Of a DNA stretch of 64,000 nt, positions 18,492 through 26,091 are shown piece by piece. This DNA comes from Vulcaniibacterium tengchongense. GTDB taxonomy: Bacteria; Pseudomonadota; Gammaproteobacteria; Xanthomonadales; Xanthomonadaceae. The notes under the pieces were generated by a model. That model ran no database searches, was not told where the DNA came from, and saw only the letters and a program-made list of their open reading frames with translations. How positions within the stretch are numbered: position 1 is the first letter of the stretch; the number at the start of each line of letters is the position of its first letter. The stretch is from NCBI RefSeq assembly GCF_003814555.1, contig NZ_RKQN01000003.1, positions 231,611 to 295,610 on the forward strand. Direction: 5' to 3'. A program made the translations under genes and the position numbers.

Positions 18492-19955
18492 ATGCGCCTC
18501 CTGCTTTCCGCCGCCCTCGCCCTCGGCCTGGCCGCCCCCTGCGCGGTCGCGCGCGACGCGTCCCCGACACTGCCGATCCCGCCGCACGGCGTGATCGGGA
18601 TCGGCCCGGCGCAACTGGACCCCGCGTACTGGATCGGCCAGGTGCCCGACCCGGACCGCGAACTGTTCAGCCGCGCCGACATCGCCGCGCACAATGCGCA
18701 ATTGCATCGACGCGACCCCGCCATGATCGACATCGAGCGCCTGCCGCCCTCGCTGGACCGGGCCCTCGTGGCCGAGCGCGTGGGCGGGCTGTCGAAGCGG
18801 CCGACGCGGCCGCTGTACGACGCGGAGGGCCGACCGATCCCGGCCCGGGCCTTGGACGCGATCGTCGCCAACGCGCGCCTGGACGCCATTCCCGAGCGCC
18901 AGCCGCTGCGCTACGGCCTGGTCGTGCACCGCGCCGCGCTGCGCACGTTCCCGACCCATCTGCGCGCGTTCAGCACGCGCGGCGACAGCGACATCGACCG
19001 TTTCCAGGAGAGCGCGCTGTTCCCCGGCGATCCGGTGGCGATCGTGCACGAGAGCGCCGACGGCGAGTGGTGGTTCGTGCTCAGCCCCCGCTACGCCGCC
19101 TGGATCGAAAAGCGCCATGTGGCCGAGGGCAGCGCCGACGCGGTGTTCGGCTATCTGCGCAAGTCGCCCTACCGCGTGGTCACCGGCGGCACCGTGCGCA
19201 CGGTGTTCGACCCCGAGGAGCCGGGCGTGTCGCAGTTGCAGCTGGACATGGGCGTGCGCGTGCCGGTGCTCGCCGACTGGCCGCCCGACAAGCCGGTGCA
19301 CGGCCAGCATCCGTACGCCTCGCACGTGATCGAACTGCCGGTGCGCGACGCGGACGGCCGCCTGCGCTTCTCGCCGGCGCTGCTGCCGCGGCGCGAGGAC
19401 ACCCAGGCCGATTACCTGAGCGCGACTCCTCGCCATCTGATCTTCCAGGCGTTCAAGTTCCTCGGCGAGCGCTACGGCTGGGGCCACGCCTACGACGCCC
19501 GCGACTGCAGCGGCTTCGTTTCCGAGGTGTATCGCAGCCTCGGCGTCGAGCTGCCGCGCAACACCCGCGACCAGGCGGTAAGCCCGGTGCTGGACGGCGT
19601 GGTCTTCGGCGAGAACGACGGCGCCGCGCGGCGCCGCGCCGAAGTCGCCAGGCTGCGCCTCGGCGACCTGATCTACATCCCCGGCCACGTGATGATGGTC
19701 ATCGGCCACGTCGACGGCGAACCGTACGTGATCCACGACACCACCGGCATCACCTACCGCGGCGCGGACGGCAAGCCGGTGCGGATGACGCTCAACCAGG
19801 TCTCGGTGACGCCGCTGCTGCCGCTGCTGTACGACGGCAAGACCCCGACGGTCGAGCGCATCACCGCGATCCGCCGCCTGCGCGGCTCGCCCGCCGTTCC
19901 CGCCGTTCCGGCGCACGCCGCGCCGGCCCGCCCCGCTTCCCGACAGGACCTATGA
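18492..19955 (+). CDS. Secreted NlpC/P60 endopeptidase with SH3 domains (dipeptidyl-peptidase VI type)
   Basis: A 487-residue protein with a Sec signal peptide (MRLLLSAALALGLAAPCAVA). Two bacterial SH3-type regions (about 130-310) precede the C-terminal NlpC/P60 domain, which has catalytic Cys in HAYDARDCSGFVSEVYRSLG, His in IPGHVMMVIGH and the following polar residue in PYVIHDTTG. Enzymes of this build (YkfC-like) cleave gamma-D-Glu-diamino-acid bonds in short peptidoglycan peptides, releasing L-Ala-D-Glu. The next gene, whose ATG overlaps this stop codon (ATGA), encodes the epimerase that acts on exactly that product, which strongly supports the assignment. The ATG at 18492 directly starts the signal peptide. 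Confidence 0.9.
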   Translation: MRLLLSAALALGLAAPCAVARDASPTLPIPPHGVIGIGPAQLDPAYWIGQVPDPDRELFSRADIAAHNAQLHRRDPAMIDIERLPPSLDRALVAERVGGLSKRPTRPLYDAEGRPIPARALDAIVANARLDAIPERQPLRYGLVVHRAALRTFPTHLRAFSTRGDSDIDRFQESALFPGDPVAIVHESADGEWWFVLSPRYAAWIEKRHVAEGSADAVFGYLRKSPYRVVTGGTVRTVFDPEEPGVSQLQLDMGVRVPVLADWPPDKPVHGQHPYASHVIELPVRDADGRLRFSPALLPRREDTQADYLSATPRHLIFQAFKFLGERYGWGHAYDARDCSGFVSEVYRSLGVELPRNTRDQAVSPVLDGVVFGENDGAARRRAEVARLRLGDLIYIPGHVMMVIGHVDGEPYVIHDTTGITYRGADGKPVRMTLNQVSVTPLLPLLYDGKTPTVERITAIRRLRGSPAVPAVPAHAAPARPASRQDL

Positions 19956-21049
19956 AAATCACGGACATCCGCTTCGGCATGCTGCGCGTCCCGCTGAAGA
20001 CGCCGTTCAAGACCGCGCTGCGCACCGTCGAGGCGGTCGAGGACATCGTCGTCGAGGTGCACACCGACACCGGGCACGTCGGGTACGGCGAGGCGCCGGC
20101 CACCGCGGTGATCACCGGCGACACCCACGGCTCGATCGTGGAGGCGATCGCCAAGTTCATCGCCCCGCGCCTGATCGGCCAGGACGTGGCCAACCTCGAC
20201 CGCATCACCCGGCTGATCCAGGGTGCGCTGGAGAAGAACACCAGCGCCAAGGCCGCGGTCGAAATCGCGGTCTACGACCTGTTCGGCCAGCTCTACGGCG
20301 TGCCGCTGTACAAGATGCTCGGCGGCGGCGACCCGGTGATCACCACCGACATCACCATCAGCGTCGACTACATCGACAAGATGGTGGCCGACTCGATCCG
20401 CGCCGTCGAGCGCGGCTTCGAGTCGCTGAAGATCAAGGTCGGCAAGGACATCGGCGTCGACATCGAGCGGGTCAAGGCGATCTACGCCGCGGTCGAGGGC
20501 CGCGCCCTGCTGCGTCTGGACGCCAACCAGGGCTGGACCGCCAAGCAGGCGGTGTACGCGATCCGGATGCTCGAGGACGCCGGCGTGCGGCTGGAGCTCG
20601 TCGAGCAGCCGGTCAAGGCCCAGGATCTGGACGGCATGAAGTACGTCACCGAGCGCGTGCATACGCCGATCATGGCCGACGAAAGCGTGTTCGGCCCGAC
20701 CGAGGTGATCGACCTGATCCGCATGCGCGCGGCCGACATCATCAACATCAAGCTGATGAAGACCGGCGGCATCTCCAACGCCATCCGCATCGCGGACATC
20801 TGTTCGCTGTACGGCGTGGAGTGCATGATCGGCTGCATGCTCGAGACCAGCATCAGCGTCGCCGCGGCGGTGCACGTGGCGGTGGCCAAGGCCGGGGTGA
20901 TCACCAAGGTCGACCTGGACGGTCCCTCCCTGTGCGCCTACAACCCGGTCGACGGCGGCGTGATCTTCGACGAGTCGGAGATCAGCATCACCGACGCGCC
21001 CGGCCTCGGCATCCGCGAGATCCGCGGCCTGGAACGCCTGGCGGCCTGA
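19952..21049 (+). CDS. L-Ala-D/L-Glu epimerase (enolase superfamily)
   Basis: A 365-residue member of the muconate-lactonizing subgroup of the enolase superfamily, which interconverts L-Ala-D-Glu and L-Ala-L-Glu in murein recycling. The acid/base lysine lies in SLKIKVGKD (KxK motif). Metal ligands lie in LRLDANQGW (Asp), VEQPV (Glu) and MADES (Asp), and the second catalytic lysine is in NIKLMKTGG. The GCMLETSISVAAAVH and DLDGPS segments match the dipeptide-epimerase branch. It is translationally coupled to the preceding NlpC/P60 gene by a 4-bp overlap and precedes the RpiR regulator. It has no signal peptide, so the dipeptide must be imported before use. Confidence 0.92.
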   Translation: MKITDIRFGMLRVPLKTPFKTALRTVEAVEDIVVEVHTDTGHVGYGEAPATAVITGDTHGSIVEAIAKFIAPRLIGQDVANLDRITRLIQGALEKNTSAKAAVEIAVYDLFGQLYGVPLYKMLGGGDPVITTDITISVDYIDKMVADSIRAVERGFESLKIKVGKDIGVDIERVKAIYAAVEGRALLRLDANQGWTAKQAVYAIRMLEDAGVRLELVEQPVKAQDLDGMKYVTERVHTPIMADESVFGPTEVIDLIRMRAADIINIKLMKTGGISNAIRIADICSLYGVECMIGCMLETSISVAAAVHVAVAKAGVITKVDLDGPSLCAYNPVDGGVIFDESEISITDAPGLGIREIRGLERLAA

Positions 21050-21171
21050 AGCGAGGAACGCGTGGAGAGGAACCCGAAACGAGCGGAAGCCCAAGCCGGC
21101 CGCGGCGTTCCCGACGCTCCCGGCCGCTTCGCCGGTTCCCCTTCGTCCGCTCCCCTTCGCCGGCTCCTGCC

Positions 21172-22032
21172 ATGTCGCCGCTGCTGAAGATCCGCGCCGA
21201 ACGCGACCGGATGTCGGCGATCGAGCGCCGCATCGCCGACTTCCTGCTCGACAACGCGCACCTGCTGCGCGACTACTCCAGCCAGCAGCTGGCCAACGCG
21301 CTCGGCATCAGCCAGTCCAGCGTGGTCAAGTTCAGCCAGAAGCTCGGCTACAAGGGCTATCCGGACCTGAAGTACTCGATCGGCCAGGCCCTGGCGCGCG
21401 GCGACGGCAACGGGAACGGCAACGGCGACGACGCCGGCGCCGCCGCGGCCGACGACCACCCGCATACCGCGCTGGCCGAGAGCCTGTGGCAGCTCAAGGC
21501 CCAGGCGGAAGCCGCGACCCGCCTGATCAACCCGCCCGAGAGCATCGACGCGATCGCGCGCGCGATCGTGCAGGCGGGCAAGGTGTTCATCATCGGCCTC
21601 GGCGAGGACGGCATCCCGGCGCGCGCGTTCGCCACGCGGTTGTCGCTGCTCGGCATCCTCACCGTGCATTACGTGGACGCGGCGCTGATGCACGCCGGCG
21701 TGTCGGCGGCCGCCGCGGGCGACGTGCTGCTGGTATTTTCCGAGCACGGCCGCCAACCGACCCTGTGCCAGATCGGGCGGCGTTTCCGCGAAAGCGCCGG
21801 CACCGTGGTCACCGTGACCCGGCACACGCCCAATCCGCTGCGCGCGCACGCCGACCACGCCTTGCTGGTGTCCGCGCACGACGAGCGCCGCCACATCGAA
21901 CCGCTGCTCTACCAGTCGGCGCTGCAGCACCTGCTCGACCTGATCTTCGTGCTGCTGTGCGAAGCCAGCGAGGAGCGGCGCGGCCGGCTCGACCTCAACC
22001 TGGAACGGATGCAGGACCTGCTGGATGGGTGA
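21172..22032 (+). CDS. RpiR/MurR-family transcriptional regulator
   Basis: A 286-residue regulator with an N-terminal HTH_6 domain (LKIRAERDRMSAIERRIADFL, then SSQQLANALGISQSSVVKFSQKLGYKGY as the recognition helix region), an Asn/Gly/Asp-rich linker at about residues 78-98, and a C-terminal SIS phosphosugar-binding domain (VFIIGLGEDG, VLLVFSEHGRQPT). Homologues such as MurR sense N-acetylmuramate 6-phosphate, others sense sugar phosphates. The genetic setting beside murein-peptide enzymes suggests a cell-wall-derived ligand. The SIS domain keeps the Ser of SEHG but is otherwise divergent. The palindrome at 18270-18291 is the nearest operator-like sequence. The next gene starts 49 bp later. 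Confidence 0.9.
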   Translation: MSPLLKIRAERDRMSAIERRIADFLLDNAHLLRDYSSQQLANALGISQSSVVKFSQKLGYKGYPDLKYSIGQALARGDGNGNGNGDDAGAAAADDHPHTALAESLWQLKAQAEAATRLINPPESIDAIARAIVQAGKVFIIGLGEDGIPARAFATRLSLLGILTVHYVDAALMHAGVSAAAAGDVLLVFSEHGRQPTLCQIGRRFRESAGTVVTVTRHTPNPLRAHADHALLVSAHDERRHIEPLLYQSALQHLLDLIFVLLCEASEERRGRLDLNLERMQDLLDG

Positions 22033-22081
22033 GCGCATGCGACTCGAACCGAACCTGCCTCCACGCCCGGCGAACGCAGCC

Positions 22082-22876
22082 ATGACCCGGCGCCCACCGG
22101 CCGCATTCGGGCCTGGGTGCCTGGCGTGGCTGCTCCTGGCGTGGCTGCTCCTGGCGCTGGCGGCCTGCGCGACCGGGCCGCAGCGCGCCGCCTTGCCCTG
22201 GCGCGACGCGGAACAGCTGGTGCTGGTGGTCGTGCCCGACTGGAACGCGACCGCGGGCGAACTGCGCCGCTACGAACGCCGCGGCGCCGGCTGGCGCGAG
22301 ATCGACGCGGCCGTGCCGGTCGCGATCGGCCGCAACGGTGCCGCCTGGGGCGCGGGGCTGCACCCGGCGCGCAGCGACGGGCCGCAGAAGCGCGAGGGCG
22401 ACGGCCGTGCGCCGGCCGGCGTGTTCGCGCTGGGCACCGCATTCGGCTACGCCGGGCGCGCCGCCACCGCGCTGCCCTATCGCGGCACGACCGCGTCCGA
22501 CTGGTGCATCGACGTGCCCGCCTCGCCGCTGTACAACCGCATCGTCGATGCGCGCGAGGCGGGCAGCGACGCGGTCGCCGGCTCGACCGAACCGATGCGC
22601 CGCGACCTGCATGCGAACGGCGACCCGCGGTACCGGCTCGGCTTCGTGATCGGGCACAACCCGGGGAACCGTCCGGGCGCGGGCAGTTGCATCTTCGCCC
22701 ACCTCTGGCGCGCGCCCGGCGAACCGACCGCGGGCTGCACCGCCATGGCGGAGCCGGCGATGCGGGCCCTGCTCGGTTGGCTCGATCCGCGCCGGCGTCC
22801 GGTGTTCGTGCTGCTGCCGCAGGCCGAGTACGGCCGGCTGCGCCACGCATGGGACCTGCCGGAGACCGCGCCATGA
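22082..22876 (+). CDS. L,D-transpeptidase-fold (YkuD) lipoprotein
   Basis: A 264-residue protein whose signal sequence ends in a lipobox (LLLALAAC, Cys near residue 29), so it is probably membrane-anchored in the periplasm. The YkuD/L,D-transpeptidase catalytic signature appears as GHNPGNRPGAGSCIFAHLW followed by PTAGCTAMA, with the nucleophilic Cys in TAGC and the His of FAH upstream. These enzymes make or cut bonds at the diaminopimelate of tetrapeptide stems. I prefer the ATG at 22082, which begins MTRRPPAAFGPG; upstream ATGs at 22025 and 22037 are in frame but add residues that spoil the signal. It follows the RpiR regulator in the same operon. Confidence 0.82.
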   Translation: MTRRPPAAFGPGCLAWLLLAWLLLALAACATGPQRAALPWRDAEQLVLVVVPDWNATAGELRRYERRGAGWREIDAAVPVAIGRNGAAWGAGLHPARSDGPQKREGDGRAPAGVFALGTAFGYAGRAATALPYRGTTASDWCIDVPASPLYNRIVDAREAGSDAVAGSTEPMRRDLHANGDPRYRLGFVIGHNPGNRPGAGSCIFAHLWRAPGEPTAGCTAMAEPAMRALLGWLDPRRRPVFVLLPQAEYGRLRHAWDLPETAP

Positions 22877-22939
22877 TCGCGGCGCCGTCCATGGCGGAGA
22901 ATCCTCGCGCAGCGCTTCGCCGGGAGAGCGCCATTGCAC

Positions 22940-22955
22940 TTCCGCTTTCGCGGAA
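22940..22955. repeat. Small hairpin in the spacer before the symporter
   Basis: A perfect inverted repeat TTCCGC-TTTC-GCGGAA is followed by AACGGCG. It lacks a T-tract on the coding strand, so it looks like an interspersed REP-type hairpin or processing site rather than a clear terminator. Confidence 0.35.
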
Positions 22956-23038
22956 AACGGCGACTCGAACGGCGATGAGCGCCTGAGGCGCGCCGCTTTC
23001 CAACCCACCCAAGACTTCCACGCCCAATCGGGATTCCG

Positions 23039-24313
23039 ATGTCCACCACCGCCCGCGTACTCCTCGGCCTGTTCCTCGGCGCTCTGATCGGGCTCGGCCT
23101 GGCGTGGTGGGACACGGCGATCGCCGGGCGCGTCGCCGATGCGGTGCAGCCGGTCGGACGGATGTGGCTGAACGCGCTGCAGATGACGGTGGTGCCGCTG
23201 GTCGCCGCGCTGGTGATCCTCGGCGTCAACACCGCGCGCGACGCGGCCGCGTCCGGGCGAACCGCACGGCGGGCGATCGCCTGCTTCGTCGTGCTGCTCG
23301 CCGCCGGCGCGGCACTGGCGGCGGTCGCCGCGCCGCTGCTGCTGTCGCTGCTGCCGCGCCCGGCGGGCCTGGCCGAATCGCTGCGCGCCTCCGCCGCCGG
23401 CGAAGCCGGGCTGAGCGTGCCGGGTTCGCTGTCGGACTGGTTCGCCGCGGTGATCCCCAGCAACGCCATCGCCGCCGCGGCGCAGAGCGCGATGCTGCCG
23501 CTGGTGGTGTTCGCGCTGTTCTTCGGCTTCGCCCTGGCCAAGATCGAGGACGCCCGCCGCGCGCGCCTGCTCGAACTGGTGCAGGCCGTCGCCGACGTGA
23601 TGATCGTGATCGTGCGCTGGGTGCTGTGGGCGGCGCCGCTGGGCGTGTTCGCCCTGGTGCTGGCGGTGTGCGCGCGCGTCGGCGGCGGCATGCTCGGCGC
23701 GTTCGGCACCTACATCGGCTTGCAGATCGCGCTGTACCTGGCGATGACCCTGCTGCTGTACCCGATCGCGGTGGTGTTCGGCGGCGAACGGCTGCGGCGC
23801 TTCGCCTTGGCCATCCTGCCCGCGCAGACCATCGCCGCCAGCACCCAGTCCTCGCTGGTGTCGCTGCCGGCGATGCTCGAAAGCGCGCGCACCCGCCTCG
23901 GCTATCCGCTCGCCACGACTTCGCTGGTGCTGCCGATGGCGGTCTCGCTGTTCCGCATCACCAGCCCGATGCAGTACATCGGCGTGGCCTGCTTCATCGC
24001 CTGGGCCTACGGCGTCGAACTCAGCGCCGCGCAGCTCGCCGCCGGCGCGGCGCTGGCGGTGGTGATCAGCATGGGCTCGGTCGGCCTGCCGGGCCAGGTC
24101 AGCTTCATGGCCACCAACATGCCGGTGACCCAGGCCATGGGGCTGCCGGTCGAGCCGCTGGGCCTGCTGCTCGCGCTGGACACCGTCCCCGACGTGTTCG
24201 CGACCCTCGGCAACGTCACCGCCGACCTGACCGCGACCAGCGTGGTGGCGCGAGGCTCGTCCGATCCGACGCCCGAGGCGCCGTCTCCCGGGGCCTCGCA
24301 GCCGCCGCCTTGA
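23039..24313 (+). CDS. Dicarboxylate/amino acid:cation symporter (DAACS, GltP-like)
   Basis: A 424-residue polytopic inner-membrane protein with about eight hydrophobic segments and re-entrant-loop motifs of the glutamate transporter family: the serine-containing HP1-like STQSSLVSLPAML, the TM7-like region with TSPMQYIGVA, HP2-like SMGSVGLPGQ and the TM8 substrate-binding segment LDTVPDVFATLGNVTADL. Members co-transport glutamate, aspartate or C4-dicarboxylates with Na+ or H+. The TM8 arginine that binds the substrate side-chain carboxylate in glutamate carriers (DRxRD) is replaced here (DTVPD), so the substrate may differ from free glutamate. Position after the murein enzymes suggests uptake of glutamate or small acidic peptide products. 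Confidence 0.85.
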   Translation: MSTTARVLLGLFLGALIGLGLAWWDTAIAGRVADAVQPVGRMWLNALQMTVVPLVAALVILGVNTARDAAASGRTARRAIACFVVLLAAGAALAAVAAPLLLSLLPRPAGLAESLRASAAGEAGLSVPGSLSDWFAAVIPSNAIAAAAQSAMLPLVVFALFFGFALAKIEDARRARLLELVQAVADVMIVIVRWVLWAAPLGVFALVLAVCARVGGGMLGAFGTYIGLQIALYLAMTLLLYPIAVVFGGERLRRFALAILPAQTIAASTQSSLVSLPAMLESARTRLGYPLATTSLVLPMAVSLFRITSPMQYIGVACFIAWAYGVELSAAQLAAGAALAVVISMGSVGLPGQVSFMATNMPVTQAMGLPVEPLGLLLALDTVPDVFATLGNVTADLTATSVVARGSSDPTPEAPSPGASQPPP

Positions 24314-24547
24314 GCGGCGGCTATTCGGCCTCCTCACGGTTGGAAGCCGCCGCCCGCGGCCCGTCGATCCTGGCGCGCTCGCCCGCGGTGCGGCGATCCG
24401 CCCTCCAGCCTTCGCGCCCGGCGCGCAAGTCGTGCGATGCCCCTGCCGCCGGAAGACACGCGCCATCGAGGGCACGCGTCGCCGCCACTCGCCACCCGGG
24501 AGCCGGCGTCGCGGAACGGCCGTGCACGCGATCTTCCAAGCAGAGAG

Positions 24548-24919
24548 TCAAGGTTCCGGATCGTCCAGCCCGGTCAATTCGGGCAACCCCGCTTCCCGAC
24601 GCTTCCGGATGATGTACTGCACGTACCACTCGGGGTTCTCGGTATTGCCGCGAATCGCTCGTATCGTATTGATCCAGCGATCATTCCATGTCATGCCATC
24701 GGACAGGACATGGCCCCTCTTCTCCATTTCGATAGTACGATCGTAAGAATCGGCGGCATCTGCACGCATTTGCGGGGTATCCAGCAATGTGACCCGCCCT
24801 CCTGCATCTTTGCGCGCATTACCCCCCATCGCCGAAGTGCTCTTGATGCAGGCAGATAGCATCAGCGCCAGAATCGCCATAACCGCCGCTCCGAGCGCTA
24901 TCCAAAGCCCGCTGATCAT
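24548..24919 (-). CDS. Candidate immunity protein 1 of the Rhs island (lipoprotein-like)
   Basis: A 123-residue protein beginning with a hydrophobic segment that ends in a lipobox-like LMLSAC, so it is probably a periplasm-facing lipoprotein. The rest is strongly similar to the two following paralogues: a TLLDTPQMRADAADSYDRTIEMEKRGH block, then MTWNDRWINTIRAIRGNTENPEWY, then a basic RKRREAGLPEL tail. The family is unknown to me. Three tandem copies downstream of an Rhs toxin are typical of immunity genes, and an envelope location fits protection against a lipase-like toxin. The ATG at 24919 aligns with the starts of the paralogues; one at 24940 is also in frame. A decayed toxin tail precedes it. 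Confidence 0.7.
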   Translation of the reverse strand: MISGLWIALGAAVMAILALMLSACIKSTSAMGGNARKDAGGRVTLLDTPQMRADAADSYDRTIEMEKRGHVLSDGMTWNDRWINTIRAIRGNTENPEWYVQYIIRKRREAGLPELTGLDDPEP

Positions 24920-24944
24920 CGGCAAACCGATTCGACACATCAGT

Positions 24945-25155
24945 AATCAAGATATCCCCTGGGAAGCCACCGCCCGCCGATCCCAAGCCGTTCCTTGCAC
25001 GTCGACAGCCTTGATCCTGCGGAGCTGTGCCAATCACTGCCGCGGGCAGTCGACGCGTATAGCGGTGCTATGTCTCCCAGCTGCAACTCGCAATCCAATA
25101 CTATCCAACGCCGCTTGGCTGTGTCGTACCTGACTGCCGGACTTCCAAGCAAACT
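24945..25155 (-). pseudogene. Decayed orphan tail of the Rhs C-terminal toxin
   Basis: Reading on the minus strand, the fragment gives GSPAVRYDTA and then LGDIAPLYAS, which line up with RSPAVSYNTA and VGDIAPLYAS in the C-terminal tip of the intact Rhs protein (26092-31065). After a frame change the downstream part gives NGLGSAGGGFPGD, matching NGLHLGTGDFPG at the very end of the Rhs toxin. It has no start region and at least one frameshift, so it cannot encode a working toxin. It sits directly upstream of immunity-like gene 1, as expected for a displaced toxin-immunity cassette left behind by recombination. Confidence 0.75.
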
Positions 25156-25178
25156 TCAAGGCAGACCAGATCAGCAGA

Positions 25179-25541
25179 TCAAGGCCTGGCGTCATCAACC
25201 CCTTCCAGTTCAGGCAGTCCAGCCTTGCGGCGCTGCTCGACGATGTAGCGGACATACCACTCCGGGTTCTCGTTCTCCTTGCGAATCGAGCGGATGGTGC
25301 CAAGCCAGCGGTCGTTCCAGCTCATCCCGCCGGACATCACATGGCCGCTCTTTTCCATCTCGATGGTGTTGTCGTACGACAGCGCGGCCAACTCGCGCAG
25401 CGCGGGCGTGTCGCGCAGCAAGGTGCGCCCATGGGCGCCCTTGACGGCCTCGACCTCCTGACCGGAAGCGGCCTTCACCCAGCCGGCGAAAACCAGGGCC
25501 GCCACGACCAACACCCCTGCCACCAACCAGAGCCAACTCAT
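25179..25541 (-). CDS. Candidate immunity protein 2 of the Rhs island (membrane-anchored)
   Basis: A 120-residue paralogue of its two neighbours. One N-terminal transmembrane segment or uncleaved signal anchor (MSWLWLVAGVLVVAALVFAGWV) is followed by the shared domain: TLLRDTPALRELAALSYDNTIEMEKSGH, then MSWNDRWLGTIRSIRKENENPEWYV and the basic tail EQRRKAGLPELEGVDD. No cysteine follows the hydrophobic segment, so this copy is probably membrane-anchored rather than lipidated. The divergence from copies 1 and 3 suggests that it matches a different toxin allele. The 166-bp spacer to copy 3 shows no recognisable toxin remnant. Confidence 0.7.
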   Translation of the reverse strand: MSWLWLVAGVLVVAALVFAGWVKAASGQEVEAVKGAHGRTLLRDTPALRELAALSYDNTIEMEKSGHVMSGGMSWNDRWLGTIRSIRKENENPEWYVRYIVEQRRKAGLPELEGVDDARP

Positions 25542-25707
25542 CTTCGATCTCCGCAACAACACGTTGGAACGATCTCGTTCCAGACGCAACCGAGCGCAGC
25601 AACTGATGGCAGACTTCATTACTTGGGACGACCGTAGTCCCGCGGAGCGTGTGCCGCCGAACGCATGAGGGTGGCCGAGCCTTCGACGGCACCCCACGCG
25701 CTGACCG

Positions 25708-26070
25708 TCAGCGCTCCAGATCGTCGAGGCCGACCAGTTCCGGCAATCCGGCCTCTCGGCGCTTCTGGATGATGTATTGCACGTACCACTCCGGGTTCTC
25801 CGTATTGCGCCGGACCGCCCGGATGGTGCGGACCCATTCGTCGTTCCACGACGCGCCGTTGGACAGCTTGTGGCCCCGCTTTTCCATCGCGATGTTCCCG
25901 TCGTAGGCCATGGCGGCATCGGCCCGCATCGCTGGAGTGTCGCGCAGGATCACCTTGCCCTCCCCGTCCTTGCGGTAGTCGATGCCGTCGCCCGAGAACG
26001 CCTTGGCGCAGACGGCCAGCAGCAGCACCGCCGCCACGCCCACGATCAGAAGCCAGTACCAGATGCTCAT
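25708..26070 (-). CDS. Candidate cognate immunity protein 3 of the Rhs toxin
   Basis: A 120-residue protein starting 21 bp after the rhs stop codon on the same strand, the normal position of the cognate immunity gene of an Rhs effector. It has an N-terminal hydrophobic segment (MSIWYWLLIVGVAAVLLLAVCA) with a cysteine near residue 21, then the shared domain with ILRDTPAMRADAAMAYDGNIAMEKRGH, ASWNDEWVRTIRAVRRNTENPEWYV and QKRREAGLPELVGLDD. Tight coupling to the toxin gene and the envelope location make it the best candidate for neutralising the lipase-like tip in the periplasm or membrane. No database family is recognised. Confidence 0.75.
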   Translation of the reverse strand: MSIWYWLLIVGVAAVLLLAVCAKAFSGDGIDYRKDGEGKVILRDTPAMRADAAMAYDGNIAMEKRGHKLSNGASWNDEWVRTIRAVRRNTENPEWYVQYIIQKRREAGLPELVGLDDLER

Positions 26071-26091
26071 CTCCGAAAGCCTCCGCTCTGC

